DNA from: CAZGMC01 sp964526565 | Lineage (GTDB): Bacteria; Pseudomonadota; Alphaproteobacteria; DSM-16000; Inquilinaceae | DNA: 28,489 nucleotides | Assembly (NCBI GenBank): GCA_964526565.1 | Contig: CAZGMC010000058.1 | Location: 1-28,489 of the forward strand | Reading direction: 5' to 3' | Shown: positions 16,469-24,494 of the stretch, piece by piece | Layout of the letters: the number at the start of each line of letters is the position of its first letter | How positions within the stretch are numbered: the first letter of the stretch is position 1 | Made by a program: the position numbers and the translations under genes | The notes under the pieces: model-generated | The model's database searches: none | Told to the model about the DNA's origin: nothing | Seen by the model: the letters and a program-made list of their open reading frames with translations, nothing else

Positions 16469-19003
16469 CTAATCCTCGTCCGTGCCCGTGCTGCTCTCGG
16501 CCGCTTCGTCGCCGGGGCGGTCCGGCGGGGGCGGGGGCGGGGGCGGGGGCGGGGCGGCGCCGCGCCGGCGCGTCCGGGCGGATCGTGCCGACGCCCTCTC
16601 GTCCGCCGCCTCGCCGGCCGCCGCCGCAACCTGCGGCGCGGCGGCGAAGGTGCCGCCGGCGGCCAGGGCATCGACCAGGGCCGGGGCCTGAAGCTGCAGG
16701 TTGGCTGGCGGCGCCTTGCCCTGCCTGTCCTGGCCGAAATACAGCGTCATGTGCGGGAACGGGATCTCGATGCCCAGCGCGTCGAAGCGCTTCTTCATGC
16801 GGCGGTTGAACTCGCGCCCGACCATCCACTGCTTGATCGGCCTGGTCTTGATCCGCGCCTTGATGACGACGGCGCTGTTCTGGAAGCTGTCGACGCCCAG
16901 GATCTCGATCGGCTCCAGGATCTCCGACTTGTACGGTTCTTCCTGGATCATCTCGGCGCTGATCGCCTGGACCACCTCGATGACCTGGTCGGTGTCCTCG
17001 CGATAGGCGACGCCGATGTCGAACAGGTAGTAGGAATAGTCCCGGGTCATGTTCATGACCGAGGTGACCTGGCTGAACGGCACCGTGTGCACGTTGCCCG
17101 ACAGGTCGCGCAGGCGCACCGTGCGGATGGTCAGCCCTTCCACCAGGCCGCCGTGGCTGCCCACCTGCACCACGTCGCCGACGGCGATGGTGTTCTCGAA
17201 CAGCATGAACAGGCCGGTGATCACGTCGTGGACCAGGGTCTGGGCACCGAAGCCGATGGCCAGGCCGACCACGCCGGCACCGGCCAGCAGCGGCGCGATG
17301 TTGATGCCGATCTCCGACAGCACCATCAGCGTGCCGACCACCAGCAGCACGACCAGCGTGGCATTGCGCAGCAGCGGCAGCAGCGTCTGCACGCGCTGGC
17401 GCTGCTCCACCGGCACGCCCTCCGATGCCGCACGGTCGAGCCGCTTTTCGACCAGGATGTTGATCATCTCCCAGACCACCACGCCGCTGACGAGGACCAG
17501 CGCGATCGTGATCAGGGCGCTGATCAGGTTGCCGCCGGTGTCGCTGTCCATCCAGTCGAACGACGGCACGCCCCAGGCGGCCAGGATGCCGAGCACCGCC
17601 AGCACGGCGATCAGCGCCGACAGCACCGTCTGCATGATGGGCGAGTAGCGCGCCATGCACCGGTTGAGCTCGGGATAGGCCGGCTGCTCCTGCGGGCCGA
17701 GCACGGCCTGCAGGTAGTGCGCCAGACCGAGCGTCAGCAGCCGGGCGCCGGCGACGATGAGCAGGCTCAGCAGCGTCGCCACCACCATGAAGGTGAAGCC
17801 GCCCTCCACGTCCAGCGCCCAGATCACGTACAGCGCAACGATGTAGATCACCGCCAGCACGTGCCAGACATTGCCGAGCTGGCGCCGCATCATGGCCAGT
17901 GGCCGCATGCCGGTCTCGCCGCGGATGATCCGCCGCACCGGCCGCCGGTAGCGGATGACCAGATAGATCAGCATGGCGACGACGATCAGCCCGACCAGCG
18001 CCAGCAGGCCGTCGCGCAGCGCCGCCGGCAGGCCGAGCGCGAACGCCGTCTCGGTGACGATGAAGCCGACGATGGCGGTGTTGACCAGCAGCCGCACCCA
18101 GCGCGACAGGTGGCGCGCCGTGCGGGTGGTCAGCGGGAACAGCCGCAGCCCCTCCAGCCGCGGCGCCAGCAGCACCCGCGCCACCGCCCGCACCGCCGTG
18201 ACGATGGCGACGGCGTTGATCAGCGCCAGGGCGACGATGCGCGTTTCGGTCCGCGGCGGATCAACCAGGCTGAAGGCGCCATAGGCTGCCGCGGCAAAGG
18301 CCGCCACCGGGACCAGCTCCAGCAGCAGCCGGGCCAGGGCCAAAGGCAGGCGCTCCAGGATGCTGGCCCGGTGGTTGCTGCCCAGGGGGTGCCGCGTGCG
18401 CCACAACACCAGCCACGCCAGCCAGAACGCCGCCGCACCGCCGCCGATGATCAGGCCGCCATTGCCCAGGATGTCGAGCCAGCGCTGCCGCGCCGCCGGC
18501 GACGCGACCTGCTGCTCGGTCCAGTCCGTCATCGCCGGCAGGTCGTCGAGCATGTCGCCGACGGCGATGACCTGCTCGGACATGCTGCCCAGCTCTTCCG
18601 AAAGATAGGCCAGCATGCCCGTGCCCACCGTCTCGATCAGCGTCTCCTGCTGCGTCTGGACGGCGGTGATCATGCGCAGCTGCTCGATCAGACGGTTGCG
18701 CGCCGCCTCGTCCTCCAGCGTGGCGATGAAGGCGTTGATCTGGTCCGGCGGGAACTCGGCCAGCGGCCCCGTTCCGTCGGCCGGCGCCAGCCCGGCATCG
18801 GCACCGGCATCGGCATCGGCATCGGCATCGGGGACCGCCTCGGCCTGGTCGGCCGGCGCCGGCGCCTCCGCCGGCGCTGCGTCGGTCGCCGGCGGCGTCT
18901 GGGCCTGGGCCTGGGCCCGGACCCGTTCGGGCCCGCCGGCCCAGACGAGGAGGAATGCAAACACGGGAACGGCAAGCCGGAGGGAGAGGCGCGATGTGGT
19001 CAC
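16469..19003 (-). CDS. Large MscS-type mechanosensitive channel
   Basis: An 844-residue membrane protein. It begins with GTG at 19003 after a CAGGAGCACC ribosome site and has a signal peptide (SLRLAVPVFAFLLVWAGG, likely cleaved near AQAQA). A periplasmic region with a DADADADA run and a helical stretch (residues about 80-165) follows, then about eleven hydrophobic helices. The last is the MscS pore helix region, GAGVVGLAIGFGAQTLVHDV, followed by ENTIAVGDVVQVG and the beta domain (NVHTVPFSQVTSV). The cytoplasmic cage continues through FDIGVAYREDTD and IEIPFPHMTLYFG. The tail is Pro10-containing and acidic. Its size and extra helices resemble the YbiO/MscM branch. The protein probably relieves turgor on hypo-osmotic shock. 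Upstream in-frame ATGs lie in the spacer after btuF and are rejected. Confidence 0.93.
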   Translation of the reverse strand: MTTSRLSLRLAVPVFAFLLVWAGGPERVRAQAQAQTPPATDAAPAEAPAPADQAEAVPDADADADAGADAGLAPADGTGPLAEFPPDQINAFIATLEDEAARNRLIEQLRMITAVQTQQETLIETVGTGMLAYLSEELGSMSEQVIAVGDMLDDLPAMTDWTEQQVASPAARQRWLDILGNGGLIIGGGAAAFWLAWLVLWRTRHPLGSNHRASILERLPLALARLLLELVPVAAFAAAAYGAFSLVDPPRTETRIVALALINAVAIVTAVRAVARVLLAPRLEGLRLFPLTTRTARHLSRWVRLLVNTAIVGFIVTETAFALGLPAALRDGLLALVGLIVVAMLIYLVIRYRRPVRRIIRGETGMRPLAMMRRQLGNVWHVLAVIYIVALYVIWALDVEGGFTFMVVATLLSLLIVAGARLLTLGLAHYLQAVLGPQEQPAYPELNRCMARYSPIMQTVLSALIAVLAVLGILAAWGVPSFDWMDSDTGGNLISALITIALVLVSGVVVWEMINILVEKRLDRAASEGVPVEQRQRVQTLLPLLRNATLVVLLVVGTLMVLSEIGINIAPLLAGAGVVGLAIGFGAQTLVHDVITGLFMLFENTIAVGDVVQVGSHGGLVEGLTIRTVRLRDLSGNVHTVPFSQVTSVMNMTRDYSYYLFDIGVAYREDTDQVIEVVQAISAEMIQEEPYKSEILEPIEILGVDSFQNSAVVIKARIKTRPIKQWMVGREFNRRMKKRFDALGIEIPFPHMTLYFGQDRQGKAPPANLQLQAPALVDALAAGGTFAAAPQVAAAAGEAADERASARSARTRRRGAAPPPPPPPPPPDRPGDEAAESSTGTDED
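16525..16555 (-). repeat. 6-bp GGGGGC repeat encoding a poly-proline run in mscS
   Basis: Plus strand reads about five GGGGGC units, giving ten consecutive Pro codons in the channel tail. Runs of five G separated by single C could form a G-quadruplex on the strand that is template for mscS. Confidence 0.85.
18794..18829 (-). repeat. 6-bp repeat encoding Asp-Ala dipeptides in mscS
   Basis: Six GGCATC/GGCACC units in a row encode alternating Asp and Ala (one Gly variant) in the periplasmic linker just after the signal peptide region. Confidence 0.85.
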
Positions 19004-19136
19004 GGTGCTCCTGCCCAGTGCAGTCACGGATCGTGGTCGTGCCGACATGGATCGCGGTTGTCGCGAGCCGCAATTTCCGGTCGGCGCCGCGGCAAGCGGC
19101 ACGCGGGATCGGGCACGGCGGCGATCATCGTACAGA

Positions 19137-20063
19137 CTAGCGGCCGACGACAAGGTTCCAGCCGACACCGCGATGCCGCGGCGCGAACAGGTGCGGGTGC
19201 AGGATCTCGGCGAGGATCTCCAGCGACTCGGCAAGCCGCGGCCCCGGCCGGTTGAAGTACTGGTTGCCGTCGGTCAGGTAGACCCGCCCGGTCCGCACCG
19301 CCGTCAGGTCGCCCCATTCCGGCCGGCCGGCCATCAGCGGCAGCTCGGCCTGGGTCCGCGCCAGGTCGAAGCCGCACGGCATGACCACGATCACGTCCGG
19401 GTCGGCCGCGGCCAGCGCCGGCCAGTCGAGCCGCGGCGAGTGCCGTCCGGTCTCGCCGAACAGGTTCACGCCGCCGGCCAGGCCGACCAGCTCCGGCATC
19501 CAGTTGCCGGCGGCCATCAGCGGCTCGACCCATTCGATGCAGGCCACGGTCGGGCGGTCGACCGCCCGCTCAGCCCTGGCGGCAATCTTGCCGATGTGCG
19601 CCCGCAGCTCGCCGGCCAGCGCCGCGCCCTCGGCGGAGCGATGGAGCGCCGCAGCCACCGTCTCGACATCCGCCCAAACATCGTCCAGCCGCGCCGGCGC
19701 CAGCGACACGATGGTGACGTTGTTGCCCAGCCAGTCGCGCGCCGCGGCCTCGACATCAACCAGGCTGACGGCACACACGTCGCACTGCGCCTGGGTCACG
19801 ATCAGATCCGGCACCAGGTCGCGCAAGGTCTCCACATCCAGGCGATAGACCGCCAGCGCAGCCTCCAGCAGCCGGCGCACGGACCGGTCAATGGCCGCCG
19901 ACGACCCGCCCAGCGGTATCATTGGCGCCGTCAGCACCGGCAGCGCCGCCACCTCCGGCGGATGGTCGCATTCGTGGGAGCGGCCTACCAGCAGCGGCGC
20001 GGCGCCGAGCGCGGCAACGATTTCGGTGGCGCTGGGGATCAGCGAGACGACCCGATGCGGCAT
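19137..20063 (-). CDS. Cobalamin-binding, BtuF-like periplasmic-binding-fold protein
   Basis: A 308-residue protein of the helical-backbone metal-receptor/BtuF family. It starts MPHRVVSLIPSATEIVAALG and has VGRSHECDHP, LVPDLIVTQAQCDVCAVS, VACIEWVEPLMAAGNWMPEL and FNRPGPRLAESLEILAEILHP, all typical of the subfamily annotated as cobalamin-binding proteins. Unlike E. coli BtuF it has no signal peptide, so it may be cytoplasmic or exported another way. No BtuC or BtuD gene is adjacent. ATG 20063 is supported by a TAAGGAG site, though the spacing of about 12 nt is long. The B12-dependent nrdJ 5 kb away gives a possible but distant functional link. Confidence 0.85.
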   Translation of the reverse strand: MPHRVVSLIPSATEIVAALGAAPLLVGRSHECDHPPEVAALPVLTAPMIPLGGSSAAIDRSVRRLLEAALAVYRLDVETLRDLVPDLIVTQAQCDVCAVSLVDVEAAARDWLGNNVTIVSLAPARLDDVWADVETVAAALHRSAEGAALAGELRAHIGKIAARAERAVDRPTVACIEWVEPLMAAGNWMPELVGLAGGVNLFGETGRHSPRLDWPALAAADPDVIVVMPCGFDLARTQAELPLMAGRPEWGDLTAVRTGRVYLTDGNQYFNRPGPRLAESLEILAEILHPHLFAPRHRGVGWNLVVGR

Positions 20064-20122
20064 CTGACGGATTAGCTCCTTACAAACGGTGAGGCTATTC
20101 GCGGTGGGGCTGTTCGCGCATC

Positions 20123-20150
20123 AGTATAGGCACCCGTGCCGCCGCGCCAA
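20123..20150 (-). promoter_or_regulatory. Candidate promoter of the btuF-like gene
   Basis: TTGGCG (20150-20145), a 16-bp spacer and TATACT (20128-20123) on the minus strand. The -10 matches five of six bases. Predicted transcription starts near 20116, giving a leader of about 53 nt, too short for a cobalamin riboswitch. Confidence 0.5.
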
Positions 20151-20235
20151 CCCTGTCCCGCCTGTATGCCGGCCGGGCGTTCGGATACACTCGCCGGACC
20201 GTTGCCACTTCCAACCGGTCCGGGGGGCCCGCGTC

Positions 20236-20487
20236 ATGGTCCGCGCCACCCTGTCCGCCTTTGCCGTGCTGCTGATGCTGGCCCCTGCCGCACCCGATCC
20301 CGCCGCCGCCTGGCGGGTCGACCCGGCCGACTACCCCGCCGGCGGGCCGCACACGGACCAGTTGGGGTTCGCTTTGCGCCATGCCGTGCTGGCGCCGTCC
20401 GGGCACAACACCCAGCCGTGGCGATTGGCCGTTGCCGGCGACACGGTGGCGGTGCGGGCCGACCGCAGCCGGAGCCCCGGTGAACCG
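20236..20487 (+). pseudogene. 5' remnant of an Acg-type exported nitroreductase gene
   Basis: From ATG 20236 after a GGGGGG-rich site, the frame encodes a signal-peptide-like start (TLSAFAVLLMLAPAAPDPAA) and then WRVDPADYP, LGFALRHAVLAPSGHNTQPW and VAVRADRSR. The APSGHNTQPWR motif is the hallmark N-terminal FMN-site segment of nitroreductase-like/Acg-family oxidoreductases, which are about 330-380 residues long. After about 80 residues the similarity stops at the 3' end of the convergent response-regulator gene, and the frame continues only as its antisense. The missing part includes most of the FMN fold, so the gene is broken, probably by a deletion or rearrangement with a junction near 20478-20488. 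Confidence 0.72.
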
Positions 20488-20910
20488 TCACCGCGACGCC
20501 AGGACCTCTTCCACAGCCGCGCAGATCTGCTTCAGCGAGAACGGCTTGGAGACCACCTTGTGGATCAGCCGGTCGAGGCCGTAGGCGCGCTGCTTTTCCG
20601 AGGCATAGCCGGTCATCAGCATGATGGCGGTAGCGGGATGGTCCTTGGCCACCTTCAGCGCCAGCTCGATGCCGTCCAGCCCCGGCATCACGATGTCGGT
20701 GACGAGCAGCTCATACGGCGCGGCGGCCAGTGCCTCCAGCGCCTGCAGCCCGTCCTCGGCCGTGTCGACCGTGAAGCCGTGCCCGGAGAGTTGCAGCGCG
20801 CGGGAGACGAACTGGCGAATCGATTCCTCGTCGTCGACGATCAGGATGCGTGCGCCGCCGATGCCGTCGCCGGCCGCCATGCCTTCCGGTGTGTTGCGCT
20901 CTTTGGCCAT
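20488..20910 (-). CDS. Single-domain response regulator, CpdR-like
   Basis: A 140-residue receiver-only protein. The acidic pair is Asp26-Asp27 (LIVDDEE), the phosphoacceptor is Asp72 (LVTDIVMPGLDG), the switch Thr is Thr100 (LMTGY) and the conserved Lys is Lys122 (SKPFSL). No output domain is present. The TDIVMPGLDGIELA and VSKPFSLKQI segments resemble CpdR, which in Caulobacter controls ClpXP-dependent proteolysis of cell-cycle proteins when unphosphorylated. The 20-residue N-terminal extension is unusual. A second Met at residue 11 could be the start. No kinase gene is adjacent. It ends exactly where the nitroreductase remnant is cut. Confidence 0.85.
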   Translation of the reverse strand: MAKERNTPEGMAAGDGIGGARILIVDDEESIRQFVSRALQLSGHGFTVDTAEDGLQALEALAAAPYELLVTDIVMPGLDGIELALKVAKDHPATAIMLMTGYASEKQRAYGLDRLIHKVVSKPFSLKQICAAVEEVLASR

Positions 20911-20963
20911 GGCGGACGGCCCTGCCGCTCCCGGTCTCCGGGTGTCATCGTCACCAAACTGAT

Positions 20964-20992
20964 ACTCTAAGGGGTTTCCACCGCGTTTTCGA
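20964..20992 (-). promoter_or_regulatory. Candidate promoter of the response regulator gene
   Basis: TCGAAA (20992-20987), a 17-bp spacer and TAGAGT (20969-20964) on the minus strand. The -10 is the same hexamer as in the nrdJ promoter. Start site would be near 20957, with a leader of about 47 nt. Confidence 0.35.
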
Positions 20993-21015
20993 GCCCACTG
21001 ATGGGGGGCCGGACC

Positions 21016-21819
21016 TCAAGGGTTGGCGGCGGCGGTCGCTGCGTCGAGGACACGGATCGACAGGTAGCTGGCGGCCGGATCCGGATCGGTCACCACGGTC
21101 TCGAACCCGGCGGCTTCCCCCGGCGCCAGCCGCTCCGCCGCGGGCTGGAACGACCAGCGCTGCAGCGGGTCGTCATCCTCGCCGAGGAGAGTGACCTGCA
21201 CCGCCGGTGGCGGCCGCACCTCGTCGGACAGGTTGACAACCTGCCCGGTCACGATCAGGCGTGAGCCGTCGGCACCGTCGTCGCGGCGGGTGGAGATGCC
21301 GCGCACCTCGAAGGCGGTCCCGTCGGCGGCATCGAGGCCCGCCACCTGGATGCCGAGCACATCGTAGAGACGGTAGGCCGGCGGCCACCACTGCACGATC
21401 TGCTCGCGCCCGGCATAGACCGTGCCGACCAGGCCCACCACCAGCAGGACCAGCAGGCCCCAGCCAAGGGCAGCGCGGCGAACCGGCGCACTGCGCAGGG
21501 CCGGCAGGTTGATGCGCGGCGGGCCAAACCGCCGCGCCAGGCCGTACACTCCCGCAACACCGCTGGCGGCGCCGCCTTGGTCCCGCCCGCCGGCCGCCGG
21601 TTCGGCCATGGCTGCGGACCTGTCGCCAATGCCGTTGCCGGGAGTCGGCACCGGCGGCACCATCGGCGTGTCGGCCGGCGTGTCGACCGGCGTGTCGGCC
21701 GGCGGCTCCTGGAACCAGACGTGGCGGCAGCGCGCGCAGCGCACGCGCCGGCCGGCCGCGCCGATCCGGGCGGGATCGAGGACGAAGCGGGTCGAGCAGG
21801 CGGGGCAGGACAGGATCAT
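21016..21819 (-). CDS. Zinc-ribbon (MJ0042) membrane protein with DUF3426-like domain
   Basis: A 267-residue protein. Residues 1-35 form an MJ0042 zinc ribbon: CPAC at 5-8 and CARC at 28-31, ending RHVW. A Pro/Thr-rich linker carries DTP repeats (about 40-55). One membrane helix, LGWGLLVLLVVGLVGTVYAG, lies at about 114-135. A periplasmic beta-rich domain with SRLIVTGQVVNLSDEV and FETVVTDPDPAASYLSIRVL matches the usual DUF3426-type end. Such genes are commonly divergent from ftsE in alphaproteobacteria, as here, but the function is unknown. The frame is open upstream through a repeat array; ATG 21819 is chosen because CPAC must be near the N-terminus. The linker is coded by a 12-bp repeat (21665-21700). 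Confidence 0.88.
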   Translation of the reverse strand: MILSCPACSTRFVLDPARIGAAGRRVRCARCRHVWFQEPPADTPVDTPADTPMVPPVPTPGNGIGDRSAAMAEPAAGGRDQGGAASGVAGVYGLARRFGPPRINLPALRSAPVRRAALGWGLLVLLVVGLVGTVYAGREQIVQWWPPAYRLYDVLGIQVAGLDAADGTAFEVRGISTRRDDGADGSRLIVTGQVVNLSDEVRPPPAVQVTLLGEDDDPLQRWSFQPAAERLAPGEAAGFETVVTDPDPAASYLSIRVLDAATAAANP

Positions 21820-21898
21820 GCCAGTGGCGCCGCACTTCAAGGTCACCGGCCGCGACCAACGGCGGCTCGGCCGGCGGCCCGACCGTGCCGGGTGCCAG

Positions 21899-21999
21899 TC
21901 CTGCACCCATGGCCCTGCACCCATGGCCCGGCACCCATGGCCCGGCACCAAGTGCGGTCCCAGGTGCAGTCCCAGGTGCGGCCCCAGGTGCGGCCAGCG
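21899..21999. repeat. Two adjoining tandem arrays in the ftsE upstream spacer
   Basis: A 14-bp array (CCCGGCACCCATGG type, three full copies at 21899-21940 and a partial copy to 21949) is followed by a 12-bp array (GTGCGGTCCCAG type, four copies at 21952-21999). Both sit in the 361-bp divergent spacer between the zinc-ribbon gene and ftsE. The rest of the spacer shows no gene. Confidence 0.9.
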
Positions 22000-22180
22000 T
22001 CCGGCATGGCGCCGCCGCGTGCAAACATGCCGCATCGCGCTACCGTGCGCCACGAAAAAAGCCGGTCATTCGGGTATGCCGCGTTCAACGCCGGCAGGAA
22101 ACGTGTTACCGCTAGCCGTCGGCAATGGTGCCGTCGGCGGCGACCCGGCGGCGACCCGGCGTCGCGCCGCGGAGGTGCGC

Positions 22181-22924
22181 GTGGAGCCCTTGATTCATTG
22201 TGACGCTGTCGGCATGCGCTACGGTGCGGGACCGCAGGTCCTGTCCGGCCTGACCTTCGCCATCCCGGCCGGGTCGTTCCACTTCGTCAAGGGGCCGAGC
22301 GGGGCCGGCAAATCGTCGCTGCTGCGCCTGCTGCATCTGTCCTGCCGCCCGGCCTCGGGCCGGCTGCGCGTGTTCGGCCGCGACGTGGCGGCGCTCGGGC
22401 GGCACGAGTTGCCGCCGCTGCGCCGGCGCATCGGCATGGTCTTCCAGGACTTCCGGCTGATCGAGCATCTCTCGACGCTGGACAACGTCACGCTGCCCCT
22501 GCGCCTGGCCGGCTTCCGCGACGAGCAGTACCGCGGCCACGTCATCGAGCTGCTGCGCTGGGTCGGGCTGGCCGACCGGCTGACGGCGTGCCCGCCCGAG
22601 CTGTCCGGCGGTGAGCAGCAGCGCCTGGCCATCGCCCGCGCCGTCGTCACCAAGCCCGACCTGCTGATGGCCGACGAGCCCACCGGCAATGTCGACGACC
22701 GGGCCGGCGCCCGGCTGATCCGCCTGTTCGAGGAGCTGAACCGGCAGGGCACCACGATCATCGTCGCCACCCACAGCGACGCCCTGGTGCGCCGCTTCGA
22801 CCGCCCGGTACTGGAGCTGGCCCACGGCCGCCTGGTCGGGCCCGAGACCGCCGTGACGGCCGGGGCCGAGACCGCCGTGGCGGCCGGGGCCGGCGCGGGG
22901 GCCGGCGCGGGGGAAGCGGCATGA
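22181..22924 (+). CDS. ftsE: Cell division ATP-binding protein FtsE
   Basis: A 247-residue ABC ATPase that works with FtsX at the divisome to activate cell-wall hydrolases. Walker A GPSGAGKSS, Q loop MVFQDFRLIEHLS, signature LSGGEQQR, Walker B LLMADEPTGNVD and the switch His in ATHSD are all intact, so it is predicted active. It probably starts at GTG 22181, which follows a GGAGGT ribosome site; an in-frame GTG at 22175 is possible. The last 28 residues are a low-complexity repeat (ETAVTAG/ETAVAAG, then AGAGAGAG) absent from typical FtsE. Its stop codon overlaps the ftsX start (ATGA). Confidence 0.96.
   Translation: MEPLIHCDAVGMRYGAGPQVLSGLTFAIPAGSFHFVKGPSGAGKSSLLRLLHLSCRPASGRLRVFGRDVAALGRHELPPLRRRIGMVFQDFRLIEHLSTLDNVTLPLRLAGFRDEQYRGHVIELLRWVGLADRLTACPPELSGGEQQRLAIARAVVTKPDLLMADEPTGNVDDRAGARLIRLFEELNRQGTTIIVATHSDALVRRFDRPVLELAHGRLVGPETAVTAGAETAVAAGAGAGAGAGEAA
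22841..22912 (+). repeat. 24-bp and 12-bp repeats in the ftsE tail
   Basis: Two 24-bp copies (22841-22864 and 22865-22888, differing at two bases) and two 12-bp copies GCCGGCGCGGGG (22889-22912), all in frame. Confidence 0.85.
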
Positions 22925-23802
22925 GACTGCCGGCCGCCGGCCGCGGCCACGAGCCGGTGCCGCTGGGCCGGTCCGCCGCCGACCGGCTGGCCCCCTGGAT
23001 CATCGTGCCGATGGCCTATCTGGCGACGCTGGCGCTGATGGCGAGCCTGGCCGCCGCCGGCGCCGCCGGCACCTGGCGCGCCGCCCTGGACGGCCGGCTG
23101 ACGGTGCAGCTGCCGCTGGCCAGCGAAACGGAGGGGGTTGTCGAAGCGGCGGTCGCGGCGCTGCAGGATCTGCCCGAGGTGGCCGCGGCGCGGGCACTGT
23201 CGGCGGCCGAGGTGACCGCCTTGCTGGAGCCGTGGCTGGGGCCGGAGGAGACGGCGGTGCTGGCCGACCTGGCGCCGCCGGTGCTGATCGACGTCCGCCT
23301 GGCGCAGCGCCCGGCCGACATGGCGGCGCTGCAGGCGGCGCTGGCCGAGGCCGTGCCCGGTGCCATGGTTGCCGGACACGGCCGCTGGCTGACGCCGGTG
23401 CGCGACCTGGCGGCGACGGTGCGGCTGGTCGCCTGGCTGGTGCTGGGCGTGGCGACGGCGGCGACGGCGGCCACCGTCATCGCGGTGACGGCCGCCGCGC
23501 TGACCGTCCACCACCGCACCGTCGAGCTGCTGCACGCCCTGGGTGCCACCGACGGCTATGTTGCCGGCCTGTTCCAGCGCTTCGCGGTGCGGCTGGCGGC
23601 GGTCGGCGCCGCGGTCGGGATGGCGCTGGCGGTGGTGACGCTGGTGGCGCTCGGCCGGGCGGCGGGCGACGGCGTGCTGCCCGAGGCCGGCCTCGGCCCC
23701 CTGGGCTGGCTGGTGCTGCCGGCGGTACCGGCGGCAGCGGCCGGGCTGGCCCTGCTTGCGGCGCGGATCACGGTGCTGCGCACCCTGGCGAGGTGGCCGT
23801 GA
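22921..23802 (+). CDS. ftsX: Cell division protein FtsX
   Basis: A 293-residue FtsX-type permease. Membrane helices lie at about 26-47 (WIIVPMAYLATLALMASLAA), 161-190, 212-232 and 256-283. The first periplasmic loop (about 48-160) contains the LPEVAAARALSAAEVTALLEPWLG stretch typical of the FtsX extracellular domain. The ELLHALGATDGYVAGLFQRF coupling segment between helices 2 and 3 is well conserved. It transmits ATP hydrolysis by FtsE to periplasmic activators of peptidoglycan hydrolases. It overlaps ftsE by 4 bp and the ydcF-like gene by 4 bp, so the three are one operon with coupled translation. Confidence 0.93.
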   Translation: MRLPAAGRGHEPVPLGRSAADRLAPWIIVPMAYLATLALMASLAAAGAAGTWRAALDGRLTVQLPLASETEGVVEAAVAALQDLPEVAAARALSAAEVTALLEPWLGPEETAVLADLAPPVLIDVRLAQRPADMAALQAALAEAVPGAMVAGHGRWLTPVRDLAATVRLVAWLVLGVATAATAATVIAVTAAALTVHHRTVELLHALGATDGYVAGLFQRFAVRLAAVGAAVGMALAVVTLVALGRAAGDGVLPEAGLGPLGWLVLPAVPAAAAGLALLAARITVLRTLARWP

Positions 23803-24446
23803 CGACCGATACGGTGCCGCCCGCCGACGCCCGGTCGCGGCCGGTGCCGTGGCGCGCACGCGGCGTCCGCTGGCTGCGTCGGCTGGCGGCGACCGGCCTG
23901 CTGCTGGCGCTGGTCTGGGCCGGCGGGCTGGTCTGGTTCGCCGAGCGGGTCGCCGCCATCCCGCCGGCCGCGGACCGGGTGACCGATGCCATCGTCGTGC
24001 TGACCGGGGGCAGCGAGCGGGTGGCCGCCGGGCTCGGCCTGCTTGCCGCCGACCGGGCCGGCAGCCTGTTCGTCTCCGGCGTCCACCACGATGTCGACGT
24101 GGCCGAGCTGCTGCGTGTCGCGGAGCAGGCGCCGGGCGGGCTGGAGTGCTGCATCGTGCTCGGCCACAGCGCCGACGACACCGTCGGCAACGCGCGCGAG
24201 ACGGCGGCGTGGATGCGGGCCCAGGGCTACCGCTCGCTGCGGCTGGTCACGGCCAACTACCACATGCCGCGCAGCCTGCTGGAGTTCCGCCGGGCGCTGC
24301 CGGAGGTGGAGATCCTGCCGGACCCGGTGGCCCCGGCCGTGGTGCGCCTCGAAGACTGGTGGCGCTGGCCGGGCACGACGGCATTGCTTGCCCGCGAGTA
24401 CAACAAGTATCTGTTCGCACTGGCCCGCGACCTGCTGCGCCAGTGA
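23799..24446 (+). CDS. YdcF/SanA family (DUF218) membrane protein
   Basis: A 215-residue protein starting at GTG 23799, overlapping the ftsX stop (GTGA). One N-terminal helix, ATGLLLALVWAGGLVWFAE (about residues 30-48), precedes a soluble domain. This has DAIVVLTGGSERVAAGLGLL, LFVSGVHHDVDV, LGHSADDTVGNARETAAWM and LVTANYHMPRSLLEFRRALP, the standard DUF218 blocks. Relatives such as ElyC and SanA affect peptidoglycan or envelope integrity, but the reaction is unknown. The position directly behind ftsEX supports an envelope role, and the same order is common in alphaproteobacteria. Confidence 0.9.
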   Translation: MTTDTVPPADARSRPVPWRARGVRWLRRLAATGLLLALVWAGGLVWFAERVAAIPPAADRVTDAIVVLTGGSERVAAGLGLLAADRAGSLFVSGVHHDVDVAELLRVAEQAPGGLECCIVLGHSADDTVGNARETAAWMRAQGYRSLRLVTANYHMPRSLLEFRRALPEVEILPDPVAPAVVRLEDWWRWPGTTALLAREYNKYLFALARDLLRQ

Positions 24447-24494
24447 CTCGTCGCTCACAGTGAGCCCCATCCGAGGTGACGGCGCCGCCCGACG

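Noticed and set aside
20064..20235. Cobalamin riboswitch before the btuF-like gene, or in the spacer before nrdJ
   Set aside because: The predicted leaders are about 53 and 43 nt, and no B12-box-like sequence was seen.
21422..22180. A long N-terminal extension of ftsE
   Set aside because: It runs through the tandem arrays and antisense to the zinc-ribbon gene; GTG 22181 has a GGAGGT site and gives the standard FtsE start.
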